A program made the position numbers and the translations under genes. 64,000 nt of DNA from Bacteroidota bacterium (GTDB lineage Bacteria > Bacteroidota > Bacteroidia > AKYH767-A > 2013-40CM-41-45). This document shows positions 35,185-44,698 of this stretch, piece after piece; position 1 is the first letter of the stretch, and every line of letters starts with the position of its first letter. The notes under the pieces were generated by a model. The model was not told the DNA's origin, did not search any database, and saw only the letters and a program-made list of their open reading frames with translations. The stretch lies in contig JADKKE010000032.1 of NCBI GenBank assembly GCA_016720655.1, forward strand, positions 310,001-374,000. The letters are read 5' to 3'.

Positions 35185-36390
35185 ATGCGGTTTCTGAAAG
35201 CTGATTTTATCTATCCCATCTCATCGGTTCCGGTAAAGAATGGGATACTCATTGTTAATGAAAATGGCAGTATTTCTGATGTGCTCGATCCTGTGATAAA
35301 CAGGGAAGATTATCAGCAAGTGCTCAATTCCGGGAATGATGTGGAAACTTTCAGAGGAATTCTTTGTCCGGGCTTTATCAATGCACATTGTCATCTGGAG
35401 CTTTCTCATTTAAAAGGTAAGCTCAGGGAAAAACAAAAGTTACCGGCATTTCTTCGTCAGGTTTCCACAATGCGTCAGGCTGGAGAAGATGAAATTATTG
35501 AAGCACTCTATGAAGCGGATGCTGAAATGGTAGCGAACGGAATTGTTGCCGTTGGAGATATTTCGAATACTGATCATTCCTTTTCAGTGAAGGGGAATAG
35601 TAAAATTCATTACCACACATTCATAGAATTGTTCGACTTCCATCCAAATCGTGCAGATGATGTGTTTGATAAGGGAAAACAATTGTATAATTCCCTGACT
35701 TCAATGGGTCTTGCCGGATCAATCGTTCCTCATGCACCGTATACTGTTTCGCCTAAACTTCTCAAGCTGCTGAATAATTTTTCATACGATGATGGTGCTC
35801 CACTGTGTATTCACAACCAGGAAACCGAAAGTGAAAATGCGATGTTCCTGAATAAGAGCGGTGATTTGTTCACATTTTTACAAAATGCAACCTCCTTGTA
35901 CACTGATTGGAAAGCCACAGGGTTCAGTTCGCTTTCTTCAACACTTGTACATTTGCCGAATTGCAATAAAATCCAACTCGTTCACAATACATATTCTACA
36001 GCGGAAGACATCAACTGGGCGCAACTTTACAGTATGTTGATTTGGTGGTGTTTTTGTCCGAATGCAAACTTGTTTATTGAAAATCGTTTACCTGATATCC
36101 CCCTCTTCATCGACCATGCTTCTAAAATTACATTGGGGACTGATAGCTATGCTTCGAATTGGTCACTTTCAATCTTTGACGAAATCAAGAGAGTCAATCA
36201 ATCGTATCCTGAAATTTCATTGGAAATATTGTTAACCTGGGCTACTCTAAATGGAGCTCAATATCTCGGTCTCCAAAATAAACTGGGAAGTTTTGAAAAA
36301 GGAAAGATCCCGGGAGTTAATTGGATTACAAACATTGACGTTGAAACTTTGCATTTATCCGGAATGTCTGAGGTTGTTCCGCTTTGTTAA
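35185..36390 (+). CDS. Amidohydrolase, TRZ/ATZ (chlorohydrolase-like) deaminase family
   Basis: 401 residues. Metal-dependent hydrolase signatures: PGFINAHCHLELSHL (HxH), a central His (PHAPYTVS), ICIHNQETESEN-like CIHNQETESEN, LVHNTYST, and the catalytic Asp in LGTDSYASNW. The HxHLELS form resembles aminodeoxyfutalosine deaminases of the futalosine menaquinone pathway, but no other futalosine gene is visible here. Its substrate is therefore left open. It is a single gene with its own promoter and terminator. Confidence 0.82.
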   Translation: MRFLKADFIYPISSVPVKNGILIVNENGSISDVLDPVINREDYQQVLNSGNDVETFRGILCPGFINAHCHLELSHLKGKLREKQKLPAFLRQVSTMRQAGEDEIIEALYEADAEMVANGIVAVGDISNTDHSFSVKGNSKIHYHTFIELFDFHPNRADDVFDKGKQLYNSLTSMGLAGSIVPHAPYTVSPKLLKLLNNFSYDDGAPLCIHNQETESENAMFLNKSGDLFTFLQNATSLYTDWKATGFSSLSSTLVHLPNCNKIQLVHNTYSTAEDINWAQLYSMLIWWCFCPNANLFIENRLPDIPLFIDHASKITLGTDSYASNWSLSIFDEIKRVNQSYPEISLEILLTWATLNGAQYLGLQNKLGSFEKGKIPGVNWITNIDVETLHLSGMSEVVPLC

Positions 36391-36474
36391 TCTGATTTAC
36401 TGCTTTTTTTTAGGAATTGGAATCAAAATCACCCTTTTTAGAGAGAACTGAAAACAAACAGTATTTATTCAAGA

Positions 36475-36500
36475 GCCTCCCGGATTTTGGGAGGTTTTCT
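36475..36500 (+). terminator. Intrinsic terminator after the amidohydrolase gene
   Basis: CCTCCC and GGGAGG form a stem around a loop of seven bases, followed by TTTTCTCGTTTTT. Confidence 0.75.
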
Positions 36501-36620
36501 CGTTTTTAACTGATTATTATCATTCGATGGATACCCTTCCCTCAATAGCTTTGGCATCTAAATTTTTATATAAAGCTGATGTACAGCAATTTGCGGAAGG
36601 TGATATCAATCTTGTTTTTT

Positions 36621-36639
36621 ATTTAGAATCATTCTAAAT
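36621..36639. promoter_or_regulatory. Fur/PerR-like operator palindrome
   Basis: ATTTAGAAT-C-ATTCTAAAT is a perfect 19-base palindrome with a single central base, the 9-1-9 form of Fur-family operators (core TAGAATnATTCTA). It covers the expected -33 region of the promoter at 36647, a position that would block transcription. Confidence 0.7.
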
Positions 36640-36646
36640 AAAAATA

Positions 36647-36654
36647 TAATTTTG
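36647..36654 (+). promoter_or_regulatory. -7 box (TAATTTTG) of the barrel-cytochrome operon
   Basis: Exact TAnnTTTG match eight bases after the palindrome and 32 bases before the ATG at 36686. Confidence 0.65.
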
Positions 36655-36685
36655 CCCGGATAAAAATTTAGAATCAGAGCATTTT

Positions 36686-37480
36686 ATGAAAAGACTAATC
36701 TTACTCTTAGCGATTGTACTCGCCGGACAGCAATCAAAATCACAAGACAGGGTGTTCACACGTACCTATCAAAGTAATGTAATACCTGCCGGAGCGATGG
36801 AACTTGAATATTGGAATACCCTTAGAAGCGGGCGAACACATTTTTACAATGCAATCGACCAGAGACTTGAACTTGAACTAGGGCTGGGTAAGAAATTACA
36901 GACTGCTTTTTACATCAACTTCAGCACAGTCGCGTTCAGTCCGAATGACAGTGTTATTTTTAAAGATCATTCAATAAGTTTTTCGAATGAATGGAAATTA
37001 AAACTGAGCGATCCGGTTGCCAATACTATTGGCACAGCGCTTTATTTCGAATTTGGTTTTGATGGACAAGAACTTGAATTGGAAGGTAAACTCATACTGG
37101 ACAAACAAATAGGTAAAAATATTTTCGCAGCGAACATCGTTGGAGAATATGAAATGGAATTCGAAGCGGAGGATGGAGAAATTGAAATGGAGACGGAAAC
37201 ACCTGTGGAATTAGACCTTGCATACATGCGTTTGTTGGGAAAATCAGCAGGTCTTGGACTTGAGATCCGCAATCATAATGAAATCAAACAAGGTGAATGG
37301 GAACACTCTGCATGGTTTGCCGGACCAAGCTTTCACGTTCGCGGGGACAATTGGTTTATAAACTTAAATGTTCTCCCTCAATTGTTTAATGCGAAAAAAG
37401 AGGAAGGGTCTACCGAGAATCTGGTTCTTGATGAACACGAAAAAGTTGAAGCCAGATTACTTTTATCCTTTTCATTTTAA
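36686..37480 (+). CDS. Putative outer-membrane beta-barrel protein
   Basis: 264 residues. A signal peptide (MKRLILLLAIVLAGQQSKSQ) is followed by alternating amphipathic strands and a C-terminal strand ending ARLLLSFSF, with the terminal Phe typical of outer-membrane barrels. An acidic stretch (EFEAEDGEIEMETE, about residues 155-170) could be an extracellular or metal-binding loop. I do not recognise a named family. It sits under a Fur/PerR-like operator and 15 bases before a c-type cytochrome lipoprotein, so a role in iron or redox biology is inferred. Confidence 0.7.
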   Translation: MKRLILLLAIVLAGQQSKSQDRVFTRTYQSNVIPAGAMELEYWNTLRSGRTHFYNAIDQRLELELGLGKKLQTAFYINFSTVAFSPNDSVIFKDHSISFSNEWKLKLSDPVANTIGTALYFEFGFDGQELELEGKLILDKQIGKNIFAANIVGEYEMEFEAEDGEIEMETETPVELDLAYMRLLGKSAGLGLEIRNHNEIKQGEWEHSAWFAGPSFHVRGDNWFINLNVLPQLFNAKKEEGSTENLVLDEHEKVEARLLLSFSF

Positions 37481-37495
37481 CCGGGGATTGTGAAT

Positions 37496-37816
37496 ATGGG
37501 AAAAATAAATAGTCGTTTGATCGTGCTGTCAGTCTTTGTTTCACTGATCGCTTGCAGTGCAGGCTCTTCATTGCTGCGACCGGTTGCAGAAGACGCATTG
37601 AAACTCCAATCTTCAGGCAGGATTGTCACATTGGATACACTCAAAACCGGTTTTCGGCTCTATGTGGATCATTGTAGCGGATGTCATAATCTGCATGTCC
37701 CGAAAGAAAAGACAAAAGAACATTGGGAAGCAGTATTTCCGGAGATGTTTCTTCGGACAAAACTGTCAGTTTCCCAGCAGGAATTGGTGAAAATATACGT
37801 CTACTCAAAGCTCTGA
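37496..37816 (+). CDS. Small c-type cytochrome lipoprotein
   Basis: 106 residues from the ATG at 37496; a GTG two codons earlier is also possible. The signal peptide ends in the lipobox SLIAC, so the mature protein is probably lipid-anchored. A single heme-attachment motif CSGCH lies near residues 60-64, with FPEM further on as a possible axial Met. The short length, little more than the heme domain, suggests an electron carrier. It follows the barrel gene on the same transcript. Confidence 0.75.
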   Translation: MGKINSRLIVLSVFVSLIACSAGSSLLRPVAEDALKLQSSGRIVTLDTLKTGFRLYVDHCSGCHNLHVPKEKTKEHWEAVFPEMFLRTKLSVSQQELVKIYVYSKL

Positions 37817-38037
37817 GACGTTTACCAAGCAATTATTATCTTCAACAAAAAATAAATCAGCGTTTTAACACAATTTTCTACAAAATTCTTCAGAATATTT
37901 CTCGAAAAGTAACGTTTTCTGTAGAAATTCAGTATACTAGCCTCTTACAAACGGTGTCTACTTATGAGATTCATTCAAAGAATTTTATTGACACCTGAGC
38001 CAGCAAATCGTATATTAGAATAGATCGGATAGAACAC

Positions 38038-39603
38038 ATGGAGATGCACCGCATTCAACACCTCCTGCAAAGGAATTTTGCAATCATGGCACTGTTAGCC
38101 ATGATGCTGCCTTGTTATGCTGGTGCCGCAGGACCTGACAGAGATGATAGTCTGATTGTTCCGGATTTTTCATTGATGGCAAAGCAATTTGCCTACCAGC
38201 CGGATACTACTTTTCGTGTGAATGAATCAGAAATCAGAGCCGGACTTTTATACGATGTAGTGAATAAAAAAATCATCTGGCAAAAAAATATGGGCAGTCC
38301 ATATCCGATTGCTTCGCTCACCAAGATGATGGTTGCATTGCTCACCGTTGAAGATGTGCGTGCCGGTAAATTCAACTGGGAAGACAATGTACATTGGGTA
38401 AGACAAACGGTGACCGGTAGAAGGCACAAGAGAAAGACTGTATATACTTCCGTAAACTATACACTTCGCGATGTTTTCAAAGCAGCGATGATTGCTTCGA
38501 ACAATGAGTGTGCAGAGCAGATGGCACGTTATATCAGTTGTGGTGATTTGAAAGTTTCGATAGACAGAATGAACAGTCGTGCGAAAGAATTGGGCATGAT
38601 GAATACCAATTACGGAAATCCAACAGGACTTCCTGCTGCACATTCGAGTCTCGACAATTCATCATCTCCAACGGACCAGTTGTTGTTGACGCTTGAGTTG
38701 TTGAAGTATGATGAAGTACTGGAAATTGCAGGAATGGGTTATGCCTCGATTGATAACGGAAAATCGACCAGTGTCATTCGCAATCACAATAGATTGACAA
38801 TTGAATATAGTGGAGAAGTAGACGGATTAAAAACCGGATACACACGACGTGCAGGTTTTTGTCTGGTTGCTACAGTAAACAAATGCGAGCACCGACTGGT
38901 AAGCGTTGTACTCGGGTGTCGCGGTCCGCAGATCCGCAATGAAGTGGTTCGGGATATGTTCAGTGACTATTATTCTACCATTGCATTGGATCGATTGGGT
39001 CCTTACGGAACATCTCCTTTATCAGCTCCATCAGCGAATCTGAATGTTGAAAGCGTTGCGGGGGAATATGCGACAGTTGTCGAAAAGGTTCGGAAATCAC
39101 ACCTCGTAAAAAGAGGCGAAACATTAAGTCAAATTGCTTCCAAATACAATTGTACAGTTGGTCAATTACGAGCATGGAACAAGCGTGCCCTCCGCCAGAA
39201 ATATCCGATGAGTGGTCAGCGTCTTGCTATTTATACAACTGTCTGCCATAAAGTGTTCATTAAGAAACCTGCGAACGGGACTGAGGAAGATGATGATAAA
39301 CCAATTCTATCTGAGGATGAAAAGGCAATGTTATCACAAACAGTACCCGATGAAAATGCAATTAATCAAAATGCACTGACTGTCGTGACTCCGGCTCCTG
39401 CACCTGAAAAGAAGGCAGACCTGATCACAGTAGCTGTAGACCCGCATTTTATTTATCATACTGTTGCACCTGGCGACACGCTTTTTAGTATTGCGAAAAA
39501 ATACGAAGGCGCCACTGTGGAACAGCTAAAATCGATCAATAAGATCTCCAATGCCCATGGCCTGAAGCCCGGGATGAAAATTAAAGTTCCCGTTCAGGGC
39601 TAA
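38038..39603 (+). CDS. D-alanyl-D-alanine carboxypeptidase (S11) with two LysM domains
   Basis: 521 residues. The penicillin-binding S11 domain carries all three active-site motifs: SLTK (SxxK), SNN (SxN) and KTG in DGLKTGYT. Two LysM peptidoglycan-binding domains follow (about residues 358-400 and 477-520: LVKRGETLSQIASKY, TVAPGDTLFSIAKKY). A signal sequence with AIMALLAMMLP precedes. It trims D-Ala from murein pentapeptides in the periplasm. The two LysM domains are an extra feature relative to plain DacA. Confidence 0.93.
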   Translation: MEMHRIQHLLQRNFAIMALLAMMLPCYAGAAGPDRDDSLIVPDFSLMAKQFAYQPDTTFRVNESEIRAGLLYDVVNKKIIWQKNMGSPYPIASLTKMMVALLTVEDVRAGKFNWEDNVHWVRQTVTGRRHKRKTVYTSVNYTLRDVFKAAMIASNNECAEQMARYISCGDLKVSIDRMNSRAKELGMMNTNYGNPTGLPAAHSSLDNSSSPTDQLLLTLELLKYDEVLEIAGMGYASIDNGKSTSVIRNHNRLTIEYSGEVDGLKTGYTRRAGFCLVATVNKCEHRLVSVVLGCRGPQIRNEVVRDMFSDYYSTIALDRLGPYGTSPLSAPSANLNVESVAGEYATVVEKVRKSHLVKRGETLSQIASKYNCTVGQLRAWNKRALRQKYPMSGQRLAIYTTVCHKVFIKKPANGTEEDDDKPILSEDEKAMLSQTVPDENAINQNALTVVTPAPAPEKKADLITVAVDPHFIYHTVAPGDTLFSIAKKYEGATVEQLKSINKISNAHGLKPGMKIKVPVQG

Positions 39604-39631
39604 GGATTGGAATTGATTTCCAATTTTCTCC

Positions 39632-39639
39632 TATTTTTG
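39632..39639 (+). promoter_or_regulatory. -7 box (TATTTTTG) of the DUF4468 gene
   Basis: Exact TAnnTTTG match 21 bases before the ATG at 39660, in the short gap after the carboxypeptidase. Confidence 0.55.
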
Positions 39640-39659
39640 TAGCTTAAATATTCACCCTG

Positions 39660-40226
39660 ATGAGAAAATTGTCAACTGTCATTGTATTCATGACACTTTC
39701 TGTTCTTTCTTCTTATGCTCAGAAGAATGTAGTTACTCCGATGCCGGCGATGCCTGTGGATAGCATTACTCGTTTGATTACCTATGAAGAAGTGATTGAG
39801 ATGAAGGATCTCAAAGCTGAAATTATGTATGCCCGAATCCTCGCCTGGTTTCGGAGTTATTACAAGAATCCGACAGAAGTAATCCGTGAAAACGATTCAC
39901 TAAAATTCCGAGTAGTCGGTAAACCCAGATTTAAAATTTACAATCCTGCTGACAAAGAAGGCACCAAAACGGATGCAGGTTTGGTTCAGTATACGCTCAC
40001 TGTGGCTGCGAAGGATGGCAGATTTAAATATGAATTTACTGCTTATAACTGGAAACAACAGTCTTATTATGCCTGTGAACGTTGGCTGGACACAAAAGCT
40101 CAGCTGTATACACCACTGTACAATGATTATTTGCTCCAGGTTGAAACCTATACCAAAGAGACGATCAATAGTCTTAAAAATGCTGTGACAAAAGAAAAAC
40201 CGGTTAAAGACAAAGACAATTGGTAA
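39660..40226 (+). CDS. DUF4468 (TBP-like fold) secreted protein
   Basis: 188 residues. A signal peptide (MRKLSTVIVFMTLSVLSSYAQ) is followed by the DUF4468 pattern: IMYARILAWF, the predicted TBP-like sheet around YTLTVAAKDGRFKYEFT, and the terminal VETYTKETINSLKNAV helix. The function is unknown. DUF4468 is found mainly in Bacteroidota. It has its own promoter and ends at a bidirectional hairpin shared with ispD. Confidence 0.88.
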   Translation: MRKLSTVIVFMTLSVLSSYAQKNVVTPMPAMPVDSITRLITYEEVIEMKDLKAEIMYARILAWFRSYYKNPTEVIRENDSLKFRVVGKPRFKIYNPADKEGTKTDAGLVQYTLTVAAKDGRFKYEFTAYNWKQQSYYACERWLDTKAQLYTPLYNDYLLQVETYTKETINSLKNAVTKEKPVKDKDNW

Positions 40227-40245
40227 AAAGAACATTAAAATAAAG

Positions 40246-40268
40246 AGCCTGATTTGATCAGGCTTTTT
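40246..40268. terminator. Bidirectional terminator between the DUF4468 gene and ispD
   Basis: AGCCTGA-TTTGA-TCAGGCT hairpin followed by TTTTTTT on the plus strand and A-rich sequence on the other side. Confidence 0.85.
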
Positions 40269-40953
40269 TTGTGCGATTTATTTCAGGTTTGTTTTGCAGA
40301 GTGTTCTCTGCAATCAGGAGATCTTCCGGGTGTGTAATTTTGAGGTTCCATTTTTCTCCTTCAACCAGATGTATTGATTCACCAAAAGCTTCCAGAACAG
40401 TAGCATCATCTGTGAATGAAGTACTTTCTTCCTGTTTGAATGCTCTTTTAAGTATGGTGGATTGAAAACACTGAGGTGTTTGCACACTTACAAATGCTGA
40501 ACGATCGACCTGCCTGTTTCCTGTTTCAGAAATTTCGCGCAAAGAATCGTTTAAAGGCATCACCGGAATCGCATTTCCATTTTTTTCTGCACCGAGAAAG
40601 CACCTCTCCAGCAATTCCTTTGTGAGCAATGGGCGCGCAGCATCGTGTACGCCGACACTACAATTTTCCGGAACAAGGCTTAAACCATTTGAGACAGATT
40701 GGAAGCGCGTGTTCCCCCCTGCGATCACCTGGACAGAATGAGTAAAAGAGAAGTCGTCACGTATTTTCTTCCATGTATTGAATTCTTTTTCCGGCAATAC
40801 CAGGATGAGATTGAGCTGAGGGTCAAACTCAAGCAAACGTTCAAGAGTATGAACAACAATCGGTTTTCCATTCAGAAGCAGAAATTGTTTTGGAACAGCA
40901 GAATTCATTCTGTTCCCTGTACCACCGGCCACCACTACACAATATCTCTTCAT
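40258..40953 (-). CDS. ispD: 2-C-methyl-D-erythritol 4-phosphate cytidylyltransferase
   Basis: 231 residues. IspD couples CTP to methylerythritol 4-phosphate in the non-mevalonate isoprenoid pathway. Signatures: VVVAGGTGNRMNSAVPKQFL at the start, VGVHDAARPLL, and SFTDDATVLEAFG. It lies downstream of the Wzz-like gene on the same strand. Its 3' end overlaps the terminator shared with the DUF4468 gene. Confidence 0.94.
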   Translation of the reverse strand: MKRYCVVVAGGTGNRMNSAVPKQFLLLNGKPIVVHTLERLLEFDPQLNLILVLPEKEFNTWKKIRDDFSFTHSVQVIAGGNTRFQSVSNGLSLVPENCSVGVHDAARPLLTKELLERCFLGAEKNGNAIPVMPLNDSLREISETGNRQVDRSAFVSVQTPQCFQSTILKRAFKQEESTSFTDDATVLEAFGESIHLVEGEKWNLKITHPEDLLIAENTLQNKPEINRTKKA

Positions 40954-40982
40954 TTTACTTTTATTGGGAATTGGAAAATGGG

Positions 40983-41960
40983 TCAGGATTTAAAGAATAG
41001 AGATATATAATTTCCATAGCGCATTTTCCAGTAGAGGAATACAATAAACATTGTGATACAAAATATCACAAATACGATACTCATACCAAGTGCTTTTGGA
41101 GCCAGGGAATAGGAGTAAGGTGTCGCGTATTGCATCATCAGAATCGTAGGTAAATTCTTTTCTTTAATGATTTGCAAAGCAAGGGAATGATATCGTTGAG
41201 CGCGAATTAATTCGCCGTTTGCTGTCTCGATGTCACTGATGATTCCACTCATTTTTTGTTGAAGCATTAACAACGTTTCAGCATTGTATTTTTTGTTTTC
41301 AGCATCAATGAAAACGCCATTCATTTTTTTTAAGAGGCTTTCCATTTCAACAATTCGGGCCTGATTCGTTTTTTGCATTTCCTTTATCAAACCCTGATAA
41401 ATCTGAATTTTTCTTTGCAAGGCTGATAGCAAAATATCCTTATTCAATTTATCAACGAAAGAAACAATTTCGTTGGCCATTTCCGCTGCCAGGTAACGGT
41501 ATTCGTCGCTCACAGTTATTGTCACCATATTGAACGGAGACTTCTTTATTTCAATATTCCTCCGAAGCCTATTGATTGCTTTTTCATAACTGAATTCTTT
41601 CGTTGAATCAATATGGTAATGCTTCAACAAACCAAATTTTCGGATCAGGTAATTCTGAGTTCGTGTACTGGAAATAAGCTGGTAAACGCGGTTAAAATTT
41701 TCACCGGTGAGTAGACCGTCCAAAGGTTTTGTTTCATTGTTGGGTGATGTGAGAGAAACAGAATTGATATCGTTAATATAAAAGGAGGCTGAGGAAGAAT
41801 AGGAAAGAATGCGGGTCTTGCAATACCAAAATGAAACGGTTCCAATCAGAATTGCGCTGACAAGAATCAGCCATTTAAGCTTGCTAATGGCATGCAGCAG
41901 GTCATGGGTGCTAATATTCCTGGACCTGAATTGAGAGGGGCTATTTTCCTGAGTTTCCAT
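40983..41960 (-). CDS. Wzz-like polysaccharide chain-length protein
   Basis: 325 residues with the two-helix Wzz plan: one transmembrane span near the N-terminus (WLILVSAILIGTVSFWY), a long periplasmic part with predicted coiled coil (about 190-240), and a second span near the C-terminus (MSIVFVIFCITMFIVFLYW). Such proteins set the length of O-antigen or capsule chains. It is divergent from a Wzy/WaaL-like gene, supporting that role. No kinase domain is fused. Confidence 0.85.
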   Translation of the reverse strand: METQENSPSQFRSRNISTHDLLHAISKLKWLILVSAILIGTVSFWYCKTRILSYSSSASFYINDINSVSLTSPNNETKPLDGLLTGENFNRVYQLISSTRTQNYLIRKFGLLKHYHIDSTKEFSYEKAINRLRRNIEIKKSPFNMVTITVSDEYRYLAAEMANEIVSFVDKLNKDILLSALQRKIQIYQGLIKEMQKTNQARIVEMESLLKKMNGVFIDAENKKYNAETLLMLQQKMSGIISDIETANGELIRAQRYHSLALQIIKEKNLPTILMMQYATPYSYSLAPKALGMSIVFVIFCITMFIVFLYWKMRYGNYISLFFKS

Positions 41961-42053
41961 AATTCGTGCTCATCGGGTAATTTTAAGAAATATTCTCATC
42001 CAATTTTCAATTATTTTGTAAACTGCATACAAATTGATGCACGCAGAGATTTT

Positions 42054-44138
42054 ATGTCAAAAAAGTTCCCGGATTTACGTTTTCTTTTGTTTCTGGCCTG
42101 CATTTTTGTCCTGTTGCCATTGGTCTTCTTTCATTCCACACTCGATCCGGGACTGGTACCGAGGTATTTTATCACTTCAATTTGTTTGTCGGTCTTTTTC
42201 CTGGCATACTTCATCATTCCATCCAAAGAAGCGGTCAATTTACATCTACCGGGAAAAATAATCCTTTTGTTTTGTATTCAACAAGTCTGGATGCTGATCA
42301 CCATCTTCTGGTCCATAAATTCAGGTGATGCAGTTCAGGAATGGCTGCGAACATTTTCGTTTGTTCTCTTTTTTATATTGTCGCTGGTCATCTTGTCCGC
42401 ACAAACGAACAGCATTGCTTACCTCGTTCGGTCAACCTTCATTGCAATATTCATTTTTTCAATGTATGGGATGATGCAGTTGTACCCTTTGCTTCTTGAT
42501 TATTTCCAGAACAGCAAACCTCTTGTCATTGACCTCACGATTTGCTCCTCTCTGTCCAATAAGAATTTTTTTGCAGAAGTCATCACGATCTTATTGCCGT
42601 TTCAATTCTATGGTGTAAGAAAGGAAAAAGGTACCTGGCTGGTTTTATCATGGACAAGTTTAAGTCTTTGTATTTTCTGGATTATTCTTTTGCAGACAGT
42701 TTCCAGTTGGTTGGCAATACTAATTGGTTGTTTACTTATGCTGGTTCTTGCCCGAATCACCCGGACAAATTCGGCGGTTGAAAAAAAAGTGATGTCAGTT
42801 CGGATTATTTTCCTGCGTTTTGGACTTGTGTGCATCGTGCTTGGCACTGTTTTTTTTCTTTATTCAAAATCAAAAAACTTCTCTTATCTGGAGAAAAAGG
42901 TGGAGATGGTGAAATTGTATTGGACCCAGCCCAACTTATTTTATACCACATCGAATGCAAATAACAATAGTATCTACGAGCGCATCATCGTATGGAAAAA
43001 CAGTTTGAAGCTCATTGAAGAACATCCTTTAACCGGTGCCGGACTGAATAACTGGAAATTACTACAGGCGAAGTTCGGGGTTGGCGGGACTATTTATTTG
43101 AACACCGGAATGGTACATTTTGAGCATCCTCACAATGATTATTTATTGGTTTGGTCGGAGCAGGGAATCCCTGGGATCCTACTATTTCTATTGTTCTTTT
43201 TCATGGTGCTTCGCCAGACTGTGAAATCACTTAGAAATACACGGGATCCGGATAAGCGCACAATCCTATTATTGGCTACGATGGCAATTTGCAGTTTTAT
43301 GGTCTTGTCATTTTTTGGCTATCCCCGCTCCAGATATTTTGTCATGTTGCTCCTGATGATCTGGGTTGCCTTGGTTTACTTTTTGTCGGAGGATGATTCA
43401 CGGCCAAAGTCAATTCATTCAAAATGGAACAGGAAGATTTATCTGGTATGCTTCATTTTGTCCGGAACTACACTGGTAGCATCCTGGCATTGGCTATCCG
43501 GAGAGATTCATCTGCGGCGTGCCCAGGTTTACCAGTTGAAAAAAAATTATTCCCGCATGATGCGTGAAGCGCAACTTGCAAGGAGCTGGTTATATACAAT
43601 CGATGGTACAACTACGCCGATTATTTGGTATGAAGGCATGGCTAATTTTTATAATGGAAATATTCCGGCAGCACGGTCAGCATTTGAACAAGCAGAAAAA
43701 GTAAATCCATATCACTTGCGTGTTTTGAACGATTTGGCGACGACTTACGAACAAAGCGGTATGAGAGACAAAGCAATTGCACATTATAAATCCGGTTTGT
43801 CGATCACGCCTTTGTTTATCGAGGGATTGTTGAATCTGAGTGCTGCGTATTTTAATATTCATCAGCCTGATTCTGCATTGGAGGTGATTGGAAGAATTCC
43901 GGAAATGAAAATGTCGTATCGGGATCAGAAAAATTATTCTTCATTTTTGCCGGCGATTCTCTATGCAGTTGCCGCGAAGGACACTGTAAAAATCGAAGAT
44001 GGATTAGAGCGTAGCAAGTATTTAAATTTTTTAGCCAGTGATACATTACTGGTTAATGCATACAATGCTCAACGGAAAGGAGGAGATGAATTTAATACAA
44101 TTCTTCTCGTGCGATTCAGGAATACAAATCTCCATTAA
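42054..44138 (+). CDS. O-antigen polymerase/ligase-like (Wzy/WaaL) membrane protein with TPR tail
   Basis: 694 residues from the ATG at 42054; earlier starts overlap the divergent Wzz-like gene. About ten transmembrane spans are followed by the Wzy_C-type periplasmic loop (LTGAGLNNWKLLQ, FEHPHNDYLLVWSEQG), where HPHND is the key ligase/polymerase motif. Beyond about residue 520, TPR units occur (NPYHLRVLNDLATTYEQSG, TPLFIEGLLNLSAAYF). It likely polymerises or ligates surface polysaccharide at the inner membrane. Confidence 0.9.
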   Translation: MSKKFPDLRFLLFLACIFVLLPLVFFHSTLDPGLVPRYFITSICLSVFFLAYFIIPSKEAVNLHLPGKIILLFCIQQVWMLITIFWSINSGDAVQEWLRTFSFVLFFILSLVILSAQTNSIAYLVRSTFIAIFIFSMYGMMQLYPLLLDYFQNSKPLVIDLTICSSLSNKNFFAEVITILLPFQFYGVRKEKGTWLVLSWTSLSLCIFWIILLQTVSSWLAILIGCLLMLVLARITRTNSAVEKKVMSVRIIFLRFGLVCIVLGTVFFLYSKSKNFSYLEKKVEMVKLYWTQPNLFYTTSNANNNSIYERIIVWKNSLKLIEEHPLTGAGLNNWKLLQAKFGVGGTIYLNTGMVHFEHPHNDYLLVWSEQGIPGILLFLLFFFMVLRQTVKSLRNTRDPDKRTILLLATMAICSFMVLSFFGYPRSRYFVMLLLMIWVALVYFLSEDDSRPKSIHSKWNRKIYLVCFILSGTTLVASWHWLSGEIHLRRAQVYQLKKNYSRMMREAQLARSWLYTIDGTTTPIIWYEGMANFYNGNIPAARSAFEQAEKVNPYHLRVLNDLATTYEQSGMRDKAIAHYKSGLSITPLFIEGLLNLSAAYFNIHQPDSALEVIGRIPEMKMSYRDQKNYSSFLPAILYAVAAKDTVKIEDGLERSKYLNFLASDTLLVNAYNAQRKGGDEFNTILLVRFRNTNLH

Positions 44139-44545
44139 TGAACATGAATATACCCGGCAATCAGGTGGATTGAAGTTGTATAAATCAGGGAAAAAAGAAG
44201 TGACTGAATGATAATTTCGAAAACGCGTTTGCGGTCTTTTGCATGATGTTGCCTGTTTTTCACTTCATGTATCGTTCCAAGTTTTTCAAAATTATACAGA
44301 CTGAAAAAACCGAAAATGATACAGAATTTGAATTTGATCTCGAACCAGAGCACTGTCAGACAGAAAACGGAGCCAAGTAGTAGAGTCCATACCGTCAATG
44401 AATTGTCCCAGAAAAAAGCAGCAAAACTTAAGAGTAAGGTTAGGGGGAGAAACAAGTTCAAAAATTTTTTTCGAACAGAAAGTTCCTTCTGACCAATATT
44501 GCAGGAGCCGGGTTTGTATTCGGTAGAAGATCTTTCGTCTGACAT
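44135..44545 (-). CDS. Hypothetical small membrane protein
   Basis: 136 residues with three to four hydrophobic segments (FLPLTLLLSFAAFF, LTVWTLLLGSVFCLTVLWF, IIQSLLFSLIYTTSIHLIAGY). It is convergent with the Wzy-like gene, the two stops overlapping by four bases. No family is recognised. Another frame (44292-44561) is also open over part of it, so coding status is moderate; membrane character and convergent packing favour this frame. Confidence 0.5.
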   Translation of the reverse strand: MSDERSSTEYKPGSCNIGQKELSVRKKFLNLFLPLTLLLSFAAFFWDNSLTVWTLLLGSVFCLTVLWFEIKFKFCIIFGFFSLYNFEKLGTIHEVKNRQHHAKDRKRVFEIIIQSLLFSLIYTTSIHLIAGYIHVH

Positions 44546-44698
44546 CTATGAGTTTGAACAATTTGCAAGGAAAATAGTTTTTATTCCGGTTCCACCTGAT
44601 TATAGGCTGTTTACGGGCTTATTTCGATGCTGTTATCAAGGGAGAATTATTGGTTTTCTTTCAAAAATCCAAAGTAAAGGATATTTTCGCAAGAAATT

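Noticed and set aside
37817..38037. Inverted repeat TTTCTACAAAA...TTTTCTGTAGAAA before the carboxypeptidase
   Set aside because: Arms are imperfect and far apart, with no T run and no link to a promoter box; I could not support a regulatory call.
44292..44561. Alternative frame of 89 codons overlapping the small membrane protein
   Set aside because: The frame at 44135-44545 has better membrane segments and packs against the neighbouring stop codon; only one can be real.
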